Source: G963720515 sp963720515 (GTDB lineage Bacteria > Actinomycetota > Thermoleophilia > Gaiellales > Gaiellaceae). From it: DNA of 64,000 nt. The DNA is taken from positions 2,108,001 to 2,172,000 of the forward strand of contig OY970397.1 in the NCBI GenBank assembly GCA_963720515.1, given 5' to 3'. The translations under genes and the position numbers were made by a program. Below the pieces are notes generated by a model that saw only the letters and a list, made by a program, of their open reading frames with translations, searched no databases and was not told where the DNA came from. The first letter of the stretch is position 1; the number at the start of each line of letters is the position of its first letter. This document shows positions 42,493 through 50,409 of this stretch, one piece after another.

Positions 42493-43470
42493 CTGCGGCC
42501 GAGCTTGCGGCGAAGGACGTAGCGGAGCTCGCGGCCGCGCTCGGTGACGATCCGCAGTTGGACGGCGTTGGCGATCCGGAGGGCGGCGTCCTGGAGCCGG
42601 TAGAGCACCGAGGCCAGGGCATTCGGCCGGCGTGCCGGCCCGGGCTCGTACCCGGCGGCCTCGAGCTCGGGGCCCGCGAGCGCGGCGAAGAGTCGCTGGT
42701 CGTGCGGGGACATCGCGCTCCTCCAGCGTCCTGCTCCGGCGGCGTCGATTCCCTTGGCGATGCTCGTGAACCACTCGGCCTTGTCCTTGTCGATCTTGGC
42801 CGGATCCGTCCGCTCGATCGCGAGCATCTCGTCGTCGAACGGGAGGCCGAGGAAGGCGCAGAGCCGCTCGGTCTCCGCGCCCGGGCTCGCGACGATGTCC
42901 TCGTAGCGCAGCGTCAGCACGCGGCCGGGGAAGCGGCGCTCGGCGTCCTGGCCGCGCCGGATTCCCTCGGCCCAGAAGCGCGCGGCCGCCCAGACGTTGT
43001 TCGGCCCGAACGGGACGTTGAGGAGCGAGAGCGCGACGTCGCGCCCGTCGCGGACGAGCACGACGAACCGCGCCTCGGGCCACACGGCGTCGAGCTCGTC
43101 CAGGTACTCGAGGTAGTACGGCGTCTTGTCCGCCCAGCGCTCCTTCCCATGCTGGGCCGCGTACGCGCGGAACGGCGACTCGACCGCGAAGCGGTAGGCC
43201 TCGTCGTGGCGTGAGGCCCGGGGGGACCGCCGGCGGCGTCGCGGTCAGGTTCCACGCCCGGACACGCGGGTGGCTCCATACGTACCCGACGAACGCCGCG
43301 GCCGTGTCGGGTTCCTCGAGCCCGCTGGCCCGCCGGACGGGCGCGAAGTCCGCGAGGAACATCGACTCCGGCGGGATCGCCACGTCGCCGCGGTCGAGGA
43401 CGAGCCGCACCATCGTCGTTCCCGAGCGGTCGACGCCGACGATGAAGAAGGGCGGCTGGTCGCTCGACAC
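42489..43470 (-). CDS. PAPS-dependent sulfotransferase (one frame break)
   Basis: About 326 residues of the Sulfotransfer_3 family after removal of one G from the six-G run at 43218-43223. The 5'-phosphosulfate loop is FFIVGVDRSGTTMVRLVLD near the N-terminus; the 3'-phosphate site is RFVVLVRDGRDVALSLLN with Arg and Ser; RVLTLRYEDIVASPGAETERLCAFLGLPFD follows. It transfers sulfate from PAPS to a carbohydrate hydroxyl. GTG 43470 lies seven bases after TAGACT (43478-43483). It sits among glycosyltransferases, and PAPS would come from cysC at 25703. Convergent four-base overlap with the GT2 gene. Confidence 0.85.
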
Positions 43471-43477
43471 CGCGCCG

Positions 43478-43483
43478 AGTCTA
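43478..43483 (-). promoter_or_regulatory. Predicted -10 element TAGACT for the sulfotransferase
   Basis: TAGACT on the minus strand ends seven bases before GTG 43470. The divergent TACGCT at 43518 serves the opposite gene. Confidence 0.5.
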
Positions 43484-43517
43484 GGCGGGGCCGGCGCTTC
43501 CGGGGCGGGCAGAGCGG

Positions 43518-43523
43518 TACGCT
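43518..43523 (+). promoter_or_regulatory. Predicted -10 element TACGCT for the GT4-sugar transferase operon
   Basis: TACGCT ends exactly six bases before GTG 43530, giving a leaderless transcript. Confidence 0.5.
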
Positions 43524-43529
43524 CCGGCG

Positions 43530-44660
43530 GTGCGGATCGCCATCCTGGATCCACCCGGCTTCACGCCGCCCTACGACCACTCCCTCGCCGCCGCGCTCGG
43601 CGCGCGCGGCCACGACGTGCATCTCCTGACGGCGCCTGACCTGCACGGATCGGCGCGCGAGCCGGACCACTACCAGCGCCACGAGACCTTCCTGCCGCTG
43701 AGCTCGCGGCTCCTGCGGCGCCGCCCGCGGGCCCCCCTGCGCCGGTACGTCAAGGGCGCCGAGTACCCGCCGAGCGTCTGGCGCTCCGAGCGCTTGCTCC
43801 GCCGCCTCGCGCCCGACGTCGTGCACGTCCAGTGGCTCCCGTCCCCGCGCTACGACATCCGGTGGCTCCAGCGCGTCGTCGGCCGCTACCCGACCGTCTT
43901 CACCGCCCACGACGTCTTCACGCGGCGGCCGCGGAGCGCCCAGGCCTGGGGCGCGGCGCTCGGGCTCGTCGACCGCGTGGTCGTCCACTCGGACCGCGCC
44001 GTCGCGCAGCTCGAGGAGATCGGCGTCGCCCGGGCGCGTCTCGCGCGGATCCTGCACCCGGTGTTTCTCGACGGCGCGGCGGCCGAGGAGCCGGGCGAGC
44101 CGGCCGGTCGGACGCTCCTCTTCTTCGGCCTCGTGCGCCCGTACAAGGGCCTCGACGTGCTGCTGCGCGCGCTCCCCGAGATCGTCGGGCAGGTGCCGGA
44201 CGCGCGGCTCATCGTGGCCGGCGAGCCGCTCGAGCCGACCGACGCCCTCGTCGCGCTCGCCGACGAGCTCGACCTGAACGGCGCCGTCGAGTGGCGCCTG
44301 CACTTCGTCCGCGAGGACGAGATGGCCGCGCTCTTCGCCGAGTCCGCCTGCGCCGTCCTGCCCTACCGCGAGCTCGACTCCTCGGGCGTGCTCGCGATGG
44401 TGCTCGGCCACGGGCGCCCGGCCGTCGTCACCGACGTCGGCTCGCTCGGGGCGATCGTCCGCGAGTTCGGCGCCGGGCGGGTCGTACCGCCGGAGGATCC
44501 CGCGGCGCTCGCGTCCGCCTGCGTCGAGCTCCTCACCGACGAGGCCGAGCTCGCCCAGGCGGCGGCCGGCGCACGCGCGGCCCGCGGCTCGCTCACCTGG
44601 GAGACCGCGGCCGCCGAGCACGAGGCGCTCTACGACGAGCTCCTCGCGGAGCGGCGATGA
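43530..44660 (+). CDS. GT4 glycosyltransferase
   Basis: A 376-residue GT-B enzyme: RIAILDPPGFTPPYDHSLAAALGARGHDVHLLT, VVHVQWLPSPRYDIRWLQ, FTAHDVF, then TLLFFGLVRPYKGLDVLLRALPEI (donor-binding), LIVAGEPLEPTDAL and the conserved VLPYRELDSSGVLAMVLGHGRPAVVTDVGSLGAIV with the E-x7-like site. First gene of a three-gene operon with an initiating sugar transferase and a FemAB-like protein, joined by ATGA and GTGA overlaps. Confidence 0.92.
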   Translation: MRIAILDPPGFTPPYDHSLAAALGARGHDVHLLTAPDLHGSAREPDHYQRHETFLPLSSRLLRRRPRAPLRRYVKGAEYPPSVWRSERLLRRLAPDVVHVQWLPSPRYDIRWLQRVVGRYPTVFTAHDVFTRRPRSAQAWGAALGLVDRVVVHSDRAVAQLEEIGVARARLARILHPVFLDGAAAEEPGEPAGRTLLFFGLVRPYKGLDVLLRALPEIVGQVPDARLIVAGEPLEPTDALVALADELDLNGAVEWRLHFVREDEMAALFAESACAVLPYRELDSSGVLAMVLGHGRPAVVTDVGSLGAIVREFGAGRVVPPEDPAALASACVELLTDEAELAQAAAGARAARGSLTWETAAAEHEALYDELLAERR

Positions 44661-45322
44661 CGCGGCATCCGTGGCAGCAGCGGGTCAAGACCGTCCTCGA
44701 CCCCCTCTTCGCGCTCCTCCTGCTCGTCGTGTTCTCGCCGATCCTCGCCGGGACCGCGATCTGGATCCTCGTCGTGTCGGGCCGGCCGGTCCTCTTCGTC
44801 CGCCCGCGCGCGGGCCGGAAGGGGAAGCCGTTCTCGATGCTCAAGTTCCGGTCGATGGTCCCGGACGCGATGGAGGTTGGGAAGCGCCTCGAGCTGACCG
44901 AGGACCCGTTCGGACTCGTCGAGGACGACCCGCGCTTCATCCGCGGCGGGCGCTTCCTGCGGCGGACCGGCCTCGACGAGCTGCCGCAGCTAGTGAACGT
45001 GCTGCGCGGCCAGATGAGCCTCGTCGGCCCGCGGCCCGACCTCGTCGAGCAGGCCGAGCACTACACGGACGAGGAGCGGCGCCGCCTCGCAGTCCGGCCG
45101 GGTATCACGGGCTGGTCACAGGTGCACGGCCGCGAGGAGATGGGCTGGCCCGAGCGCTTCCAGCTCGACTTCTGGTACCTCGACCACTGGTCGCTCTGGG
45201 TGGACGCGAAGATCCTCGTCCTCACGGTCGGCGAGCTCTTCCGCCCGCACCCCGTTCCCGTCGTGGACACGCTCAACATCGAGCGTGCGAAGGCGAAGAG
45301 CCGGGAAGAGCGGGGGGCGTGA
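44657..45322 (+). CDS. Initiating polyprenyl-phosphate sugar-1-phosphate transferase
   Basis: A 221-residue Bac_transf (WbaP/PglC-like) phosphotransferase. A membrane hairpin (LFALLLLVVFSPILAGTAIWILV) is followed by RAGRKGKPFSMLKFRSMVPDA, the catalytic TGLDELPQLVNVLRGQMSLVGPRPDLVEQ (Asp-Glu dyad) and RRRLAVRPGITGWSQVHGR. It moves a sugar-1-phosphate to undecaprenyl phosphate and so begins repeat-unit synthesis in the cytoplasmic membrane. Confidence 0.95.
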   Translation: MTRHPWQQRVKTVLDPLFALLLLVVFSPILAGTAIWILVVSGRPVLFVRPRAGRKGKPFSMLKFRSMVPDAMEVGKRLELTEDPFGLVEDDPRFIRGGRFLRRTGLDELPQLVNVLRGQMSLVGPRPDLVEQAEHYTDEERRRLAVRPGITGWSQVHGREEMGWPERFQLDFWYLDHWSLWVDAKILVLTVGELFRPHPVPVVDTLNIERAKAKSREERGA

Positions 45323-46326
45323 CGGCGCTTCGCGAGGTCGAGGCCGAGGGCTGGGACCCGCTGCTCGACCGGCTCGGGCTCGCCGACGCCTACCTCCTGC
45401 GCGGCTACCTGGAGGCCGCGGCCGTGCTCGATCCGGGGCGTCCGGTGCTGCTCCACCTCGAGGACGGCGACGTCGTCTTCCCGTGCCTCGTTCGCGAGGT
45501 GCCCGGTGCAGAGGGGCGGTTCGACGTGACGACGCCGTACGGCTACGGCGGGCCGGTCGCGTCAGGCGAGGAACCGCCGGCGTTCGCAGACGCCTACGAG
45601 GCCTGGGCGCGCGACCAGGGCGCCGTCACGACGTTCATCCGCTTCCACCCGCTGTACGAGAACTGGCGTTACGGGGCGCCGGGCGCGGAGCTCGTCCGCC
45701 TTGCGAACACCGCGACCTGGCCGCTCGACCCCGGCGCCGATCTCTACGAGGGGATGCACGCGAAGCACCGCGCCGACTGCCGGAAGGCCGAGAAGGCCGG
45801 CATCGAGGTCACGGTCGAGGAGGGCGCATCGCTCGACGGGTTCGTCACACTCTACGAGGCGACCATGCGCGAGCGCGACGCGGGCGGGTTCTACCTCTTC
45901 CCGCCCGAGTACTGGACGGCGCTCGCCGAGGGCTTCGGCAACCGGCTCGTGCGCGTCGACGCGCGGCTCGACGGCGAGCTGATCGCCTCCACGCTCATCC
46001 TCGCGACGAGCCCGTGGCTCCACTACCACCTCGCCGCCATGGACGACACCGGCGCGAAGCTCGGCGCGAGCAAGGTGCTCCTCCTAGAGGCCGCGCGGTG
46101 GGGGCAGGAGCGCGGATTCGCCGAGCTGCACCTCGGAAGCGGCGTCGGCGGGAGCGAGGATTCGCTCTGGAAGTTCAAGCAGCGCTTCTCCGACCATCCC
46201 GGCCGCGAGTTCTGGATCGGCAAGGTCGTCCACGACGAGGCCGCCTACCGCGAGCTCTCGGACGGCGCCGGGACCGACGGCTACTTCCCGGCCTACCGGG
46301 CGCCGTCAGCAGTCGAGGCCTACTAA
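45319..46326 (+). CDS. FemAB-like GNAT acyl/aminoacyltransferase
   Basis: A 335-residue protein with the double-GNAT layout of FemAB/peptidoglycan bridge-forming enzymes. MHAKHRADCRKAEKAGIEVTVEEG marks the first repeat end; FVTLYEATMRERDAGGFYLFPPEYWTAL and the acetyl-CoA- or tRNA-binding ASKVLLLEAARWGQERGFAELHLGSGVGGSEDSLWKFKQRFSD mark the second. Such proteins acylate sugars or add amino acids during exopolysaccharide and cell wall synthesis. GTG 45319 overlaps the sugar transferase stop. A large inverted repeat begins at its stop codon. Confidence 0.82.
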   Translation: MTALREVEAEGWDPLLDRLGLADAYLLRGYLEAAAVLDPGRPVLLHLEDGDVVFPCLVREVPGAEGRFDVTTPYGYGGPVASGEEPPAFADAYEAWARDQGAVTTFIRFHPLYENWRYGAPGAELVRLANTATWPLDPGADLYEGMHAKHRADCRKAEKAGIEVTVEEGASLDGFVTLYEATMRERDAGGFYLFPPEYWTALAEGFGNRLVRVDARLDGELIASTLILATSPWLHYHLAAMDDTGAKLGASKVLLLEAARWGQERGFAELHLGSGVGGSEDSLWKFKQRFSDHPGREFWIGKVVHDEAAYRELSDGAGTDGYFPAYRAPSAVEAY

Positions 46327-46495
46327 GAGGGCCTCGCGAAAGGACCGCTGAGCCGCAGGGCCGCGCTGAACGGCGCGAGGACGGCGTCCTCAGTCGCGCC
46401 CGTACCACCGGTACGAACGCTCCCTGCGTCCTTGCCGTGTGTCTGGACGCGAATGCGTACCGCTGCGACGAGCGCCTCGTTTCGCCAGGCCCTCT
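46326..46495. other. Intergenic element with 16-bp terminal inverted repeats and internal hairpins
   Basis: AGAGGGCCTCGCGAAA (46326-46341) and TTTCGCCAGGCCCTCT (46480-46495) pair in 15 of 16 positions and enclose ~140 bases. Inside are CGCGC/GCGCG around 46362, GAGGAC-GGC-GTCCTC (46377-46391), CGTACC-ACC-GGTACG (46400-46414) and GCGTCC/GGACGC (46426-46450). The ends coincide with the stop codons of two convergent genes. It may be a structured RNA, a bidirectional terminator or a small mobile element. No coding signal is seen. Confidence 0.4.
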
Positions 46496-47762
46496 AGTCC
46501 TTCGGGCTGTGCTCGCCGGGGAAGCTGGCGAGGAGGCCGTTCAGGCTGAAGTAGTAGCGCCGGTTGGTCACGATCCCCGGCGAGTACTTGCCGGCGCCGA
46601 AGTGCCAGAGCTTCTTGCCGTCGGCGACCCGCATGCCGTACGTGTCGCCCTCGAGCGTCGACACGAAGACGATGTTCCCGGCCACGAGCGCGGGGGCGAT
46701 GATCCGGCCGCCGACGTCCGTCGACCAGGCCTGCGCGCCGTCGGTCGCGCGAAAGGCCCGGAAGCGCCCGTCGAACGAGCCGACGAAGACCTTCCCGTGG
46801 GCGATCGCCGGCGTGGCGTACCCGTAGAGCCCGATGTGCTGCGTCCACACGATGCGCCCGGACGAGGCGGAGACGGCGACGACTTTGCCGGTGCGCGCGA
46901 CGGTGTACAGGCGCTCGCCGTCGGTCGAAGGCGAGGCGTAGAAGCTTTCGTTCCGCGCGAAGTCGCGCTTGACGTACGTGCTCCAGATCTTCGAGCCGTC
47001 GCCGGCCTTCAAGCAGAAGATCGCGCCGTTGTAGTTCGTGACGCAGACGCGGTCGCCCCACGCGGACGCGGAGCCCTTGATCTGGCCTCCGGTGTCGTAG
47101 GCCCAGCGGATCTTCCCCGTAGCGACGCTCACGGCGAAGAGCCGGCCGTCGATGGAGCCGAAGTAGACCGTCCCGCCGAGCACGAGCGGCGACGACTCGA
47201 TCGGGCCCGCCGCCTTCACCTGCCAGACCGGCCGGTGCGTGCCGAGGTCGAGCGCCGTCGCCGTCCCCGCGAGCGAGGTGACGATCAGCCGGTGACCCGC
47301 GATCGCCGGTGACGACACGAGCCAGCCGGGCGCCTTCCAGCGCCAGAGCTCGCGGCCGTTCTTCGCGTTGGTCACGATCATCTGGCCGCGTTCGAGGTTC
47401 GTGTAGATGCGCCCGTTGCAGAAGACGGGCGGCAACTCGATGAGGTCGCCGAGCCCCTTCGCCCAGTCCGGCCGCTTGGGCACGCCGAGCCTCGTGTCCT
47501 CTCGGGCGAAGCTGCGCTGCGGATCGCCGCCGTAGGTCGTCCAGCAGTCCTCCTTGGGCACCGGCGGCTCGGGCGGGGGAGGCGGCGCCGTGGCGGTGAC
47601 CGGGGGCGGCTCGAGCGCGGCGGTCGAGACGGAGACGCCCGCGAGGTTCGTGTCGAGCCCGCCGCCCGGCTCGTCGTCGGAGAGCCGCATGTAGGCAGCC
47701 GCCGCCGCGCCGGCGAGCAGCAAGGCAAGTACCCCGAAGGCGATGATGAGCTTGCGACGCAT
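46494..47762 (-). CDS. Membrane-anchored PQQ-like beta-propeller protein
   Basis: A 422-residue protein: an N-terminal anchor (LIIAFGVLALLLAGAAAAAYM), a proline-rich linker (residues 50-70, PPPVTATAPPPPPEPPVP) and PQQ-type propeller repeats with the W-x-W tryptophan docking phrases ELWRWKAPG, PVWQVKAAG, KIRWAYDTGG, KIWSTYV, RIVWTQHI, QAWSTDVGG and KLWHFGAG, seven in all. No dehydrogenase residues are visible, so it is probably a BamB-like scaffold or a binding protein outside the cell membrane. ATG 47762. Confidence 0.85.
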   Translation of the reverse strand: MRRKLIIAFGVLALLLAGAAAAAYMRLSDDEPGGGLDTNLAGVSVSTAALEPPPVTATAPPPPPEPPVPKEDCWTTYGGDPQRSFAREDTRLGVPKRPDWAKGLGDLIELPPVFCNGRIYTNLERGQMIVTNAKNGRELWRWKAPGWLVSSPAIAGHRLIVTSLAGTATALDLGTHRPVWQVKAAGPIESSPLVLGGTVYFGSIDGRLFAVSVATGKIRWAYDTGGQIKGSASAWGDRVCVTNYNGAIFCLKAGDGSKIWSTYVKRDFARNESFYASPSTDGERLYTVARTGKVVAVSASSGRIVWTQHIGLYGYATPAIAHGKVFVGSFDGRFRAFRATDGAQAWSTDVGGRIIAPALVAGNIVFVSTLEGDTYGMRVADGKKLWHFGAGKYSPGIVTNRRYYFSLNGLLASFPGEHSPKD

Positions 47763-47809
47763 GTACTACGGACCCCGGGGCCAGTATGCCAGCGGCCGAG
47801 GTCGCCCCC

Positions 47810-49261
47810 TCAGGTTGTCCCGGCTTCCGCGGCCGGCGCGGCGGCAGGGGCCGTCCCGCGGGCGAACGCGGGTGCCGTGAGCGTCGCCGCGCCGAGCGCC
47901 AGGATCCCCCACGTCAGCGGATCCTCGAAGAAGCCGCTGTAGAAGAGTGACTGCACGACGAGTGCGACGAGGAGCGTGCCGAGGGTCAGTCCTACCACCG
48001 GATCGCGACGGTAGACGCGCACGACGAGCAGCGCCGAGCAGGCGAGGAACGCCAGGTACGCGAGGGCTCCGGCGATGCCGAGCTCGGCGGTGACCGTGAG
48101 AGGTGTCGTGTGCGACGGCGTACGGACGAAGTCGCGCTGCCGCCGGGCCGGCGCGCCGACCCGCGCCTCGTTGCCGATGCCGACTCCGAGCACCGGATGG
48201 TCGTGGATCTCGTGGAGGGTGTCGCGCACGAGATCCGAGCGGCCGCTCGTGAAGCGCGTGAGCGAGTCTCTGTGGCCGCTCGCGATCGCGATCGAGCCGG
48301 CGAGCAAGACCGAGGCGGCGCCGACCGCGAGCACGATCCAGCGGACGCGCGGCGTGGCGGCGACGAGGGTCGCGGTGAGGAGGCCCGCGCAGAGCGCGAC
48401 CATGCTCGACTGCGAGTAGCTGAAGTAGAGCCCCGCCCAGAGGAGCGCGGCGACCGCGGCTCCGACCAGCACCGCGACGCGTCCGAACCAGAGCGCGACA
48501 ACGACCACGAGCAGCGCGAGGACGAGGTGGCGCCCGTAGATCGACGCGTCGTTGAAGAGCGAGGTCACCCGCGTGTAGTTGGTGTAGAGGTTCGCGACCT
48601 CGACATCGTGTGCGAAGAAGAGGTCGCCGCTTCGAACCTGCCAGAGTCCGACGAGCGCGAAGAGGCAGCCGAGCGCCACGAGCACCGTGCCGAGTGCGGG
48701 CGCGCTCCAGCTCCGGAGCTCCGACCGCGCGACGAGCGCGACGAGCGCCGCGAAGGGGAAGAGGAAGAACCCGAGCTCGATCGCGGGTCCCACGAGGTCG
48801 TCTGACCACAGCACGGAGAGCCCGGAGAGGGCGACGAGCGCGGCGACCGGAACGGCGACGATCGGCGGCACGCTCGGCGGCTCCCAGCCTCGCAGCATCC
48901 GCAGGATGTAGGAGAGCCCCGCGGCGGCGAGCACCCCGTAGAGCGGCACGAGGAGGAACGCGCTCTCGTTGCCGACGTCCACCGAGACGCGGAACGGTGC
49001 GGCGAGGAGCAGAACGATCGGGACGGCGGCCGGCCGGAGGACGAAGCCGGTTGCGAGCAGCGCCACGGCGACGAGGCCGACGGCGGTGAGCCCCGCCCCG
49101 GCTGCGACGCCCGGCGAGAACGAGTCCGGCCGGAGCTGCCACGCGAGCATCGCCTCGGCCGCACCGAGGAGCAAGAGCCCGGCGATGAGGAGGAGGCGCG
49201 TCCGGGCGAGGAGCGCGAGCGACGCGCCGAATGCGCCGAGAAGCGCGGCCGTCTCCGTCAT
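47810..49261 (-). CDS. O-antigen ligase/polymerase family membrane protein
   Basis: A 483-residue polytopic protein with ~12 helices. The Wzy_C domain is recognisable from WAGLYFSYSQSSMVALCAGLLTATLV and the large loop DLVRDTLHEIHDHPVLGVGIGNEARVGAP followed by FVRTPSHTTPLTVTAELGIAGALAYL, holding the conserved His and Arg of WaaL/Wzy proteins. ATG 49261 overlaps the stop of a 12-codon upstream frame (ATGA). It joins or polymerises undecaprenyl-linked glycans on the outer face of the membrane. Confidence 0.87.
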   Translation of the reverse strand: MTETAALLGAFGASLALLARTRLLLIAGLLLLGAAEAMLAWQLRPDSFSPGVAAGAGLTAVGLVAVALLATGFVLRPAAVPIVLLLAAPFRVSVDVGNESAFLLVPLYGVLAAAGLSYILRMLRGWEPPSVPPIVAVPVAALVALSGLSVLWSDDLVGPAIELGFFLFPFAALVALVARSELRSWSAPALGTVLVALGCLFALVGLWQVRSGDLFFAHDVEVANLYTNYTRVTSLFNDASIYGRHLVLALLVVVVALWFGRVAVLVGAAVAALLWAGLYFSYSQSSMVALCAGLLTATLVAATPRVRWIVLAVGAASVLLAGSIAIASGHRDSLTRFTSGRSDLVRDTLHEIHDHPVLGVGIGNEARVGAPARRQRDFVRTPSHTTPLTVTAELGIAGALAYLAFLACSALLVVRVYRRDPVVGLTLGTLLVALVVQSLFYSGFFEDPLTWGILALGAATLTAPAFARGTAPAAAPAAEAGTT

Positions 49262-49296
49262 CGGCCGGCCGGCGAAACGAAGACGGCGGGCGCCAC
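49258..49296 (-). CDS. Possible 12-residue upstream reading frame
   Basis: GTG 49296 starts VAPAVFVSPAGR and stops at TGA overlapping the ATG of the O-antigen ligase-like gene. The GTG is seven bases after TATCGT (49304-49309, minus strand), the same geometry as the leaderless genes here, and the main gene has no ribosome-binding site of its own. Translation of the small frame could deliver ribosomes to the main gene. Too short for any family assignment. Confidence 0.35.
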   Translation of the reverse strand: MAPAVFVSPAGR

Positions 49297-49303
49297 GGCG
49301 CTA

Positions 49304-49309
49304 ACGATA
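49304..49309 (-). promoter_or_regulatory. Predicted -10 element TATCGT
   Basis: TATCGT on the minus strand is seven bases before GTG 49296 and 42 bases before ATG 49261. Confidence 0.4.
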
Positions 49310-49429
49310 CTGCGCTCTTTGCTTCGTCTTCCCGAGAGCCGGCGACGTGCGCCCGGCTCGGCAGCGAGGGCGGGCGCGAATCGGCACACGAGCGGCCGGA
49401 CTCCCGGGCTAGGCTCGCCTTGGGCGGGA

Positions 49430-49460
49430 CCCCCACTCCCCGCCCCCGAGGGGTGGGTGT
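49430..49460. terminator. C/G-rich hairpin between two minus-strand genes
   Basis: CCCA-CT-CCCC and GGGGTGGG can pair around a loop rich in C, with a two-base bulge. It lies just downstream of the eIF2B-like gene stop and may end its transcript. It resembles the palindrome at 27491. No U-run. Confidence 0.3.
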
Positions 49461-49483
49461 GGCCCGACGCGGTCGCGATGCGC

Positions 49484-50293
49484 CTAGCGGCCGCGCAGGA
49501 GCTCGTAGCCCTCGCGGAGGAACGGCGTCTGGTCGATGAGCGAGGCGATCTCGTCCGGAGCGAAGACGCCCTCGTCGGTCACGTAGCGATCGATCCGGTC
49601 CGGGGGCGTGAGGTCGAACGGCTCGTGGGCCGTGTCCGCCTCGTCGGGATCGAACGGCGCGAGCTTGAACGTCTCGCACGCGACGACGATCGCGACCCCG
49701 GCCTCGCGAGCGGCTTCGGTGAGCGCCGCCGTGCCGCCGCGGTTCACGAGGGAGCCGTCCCGGAAGACGCTGTCCGCGCCGAGGAGCAGGAGGTCAACGG
49801 ACTGGAGCGCGTGAGGGGCGTCCTCGTCGGCCACGAGGTCGACGGCGAGGCCCTCGCCGGTGAGGTCCTCCGCGAACGGGCGTCCTTCCTCGTTCGGCTC
49901 GGTCACGGTGCAGACGACGCGCGGCGGCTGGGCGTACACGAGCGCCTCGCGGACGGTGGCCGAGGCCGAGTGCGTCATGACCGTGCCATCCAGATCGGGG
50001 CGCAGGATCGCGGCGATCGAGTGCGCGGCGCGGTCCCGGCGCTCGATGAGGGCAGAGCACTGCTCGAGGAGCTGCTCGTCCGTCTTCCCGGCCGCGAGCA
50101 CGCGGCCGACCGCGCCCGCGACGGCCGCCATTCCCGGCCGCGCGGCCGCCAGCGCCCTGCCCGCCTCGAGCGGATCCTCGCCCGCGCGCACCGCCTCGGC
50201 GAGCGCTTCGACCGCCTGGCGCGCCAGCCAGCCGGCGCCGTGCTCACGGTCGTCGGAGATGACTTGAACCCGTTCCGCGACGACTGCATCCAT
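49484..50293 (-). CDS. eIF2B alpha/beta/delta-family protein (ribose-bisphosphate isomerase-like)
   Basis: A 269-residue IF-2B family protein, the group containing MtnA, ribose-1,5-bisphosphate isomerase and eIF2B regulatory subunits. GTVMTHSASATVREAL is the phosphate-binding segment and VDLLLLGADSVFRDGSLVNRGGTAAL the conserved GAD...N-x-x-GT segment. The cysteine after MTH used by the isomerases is serine here, and the usual NK is NR, so enzymatic activity is uncertain. ATG 50293 has GGGGGAGG upstream, one of the few clear ribosome binding sites in this part. The role is unknown. Confidence 0.82.
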   Translation of the reverse strand: MDAVVAERVQVISDDREHGAGWLARQAVEALAEAVRAGEDPLEAGRALAAARPGMAAVAGAVGRVLAAGKTDEQLLEQCSALIERRDRAAHSIAAILRPDLDGTVMTHSASATVREALVYAQPPRVVCTVTEPNEEGRPFAEDLTGEGLAVDLVADEDAPHALQSVDLLLLGADSVFRDGSLVNRGGTAALTEAAREAGVAIVVACETFKLAPFDPDEADTAHEPFDLTPPDRIDRYVTDEGVFAPDEIASLIDQTPFLREGYELLRGR

Positions 50294-50396
50294 CGAGACC
50301 TCCCCCCGGTCCGCCCACGCGACAAGCCACGCGAGCCCCGGTACTGTCGCAGGAGCGCCCGGACCCCGCAAACGCGGTGCGGCGCGGGGACGGTGG

Positions 50397-50402
50397 TAGC
50401 GT
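50397..50402 (+). promoter_or_regulatory. Predicted -10 element TAGCGT
   Basis: TAGCGT ends seven bases before GTG 50410 and supports this start over the in-frame GTG at 50377. Confidence 0.45.
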
Positions 50403-50409
50403 CCGGCGG

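Noticed and set aside
46326..46495. tRNA, SRP RNA or 6S RNA
   Set aside because: No CCA-type acceptor, T-loop, SRP GNRA-loop motif or 6S-like central bubble was recognised, so no known RNA class is claimed.
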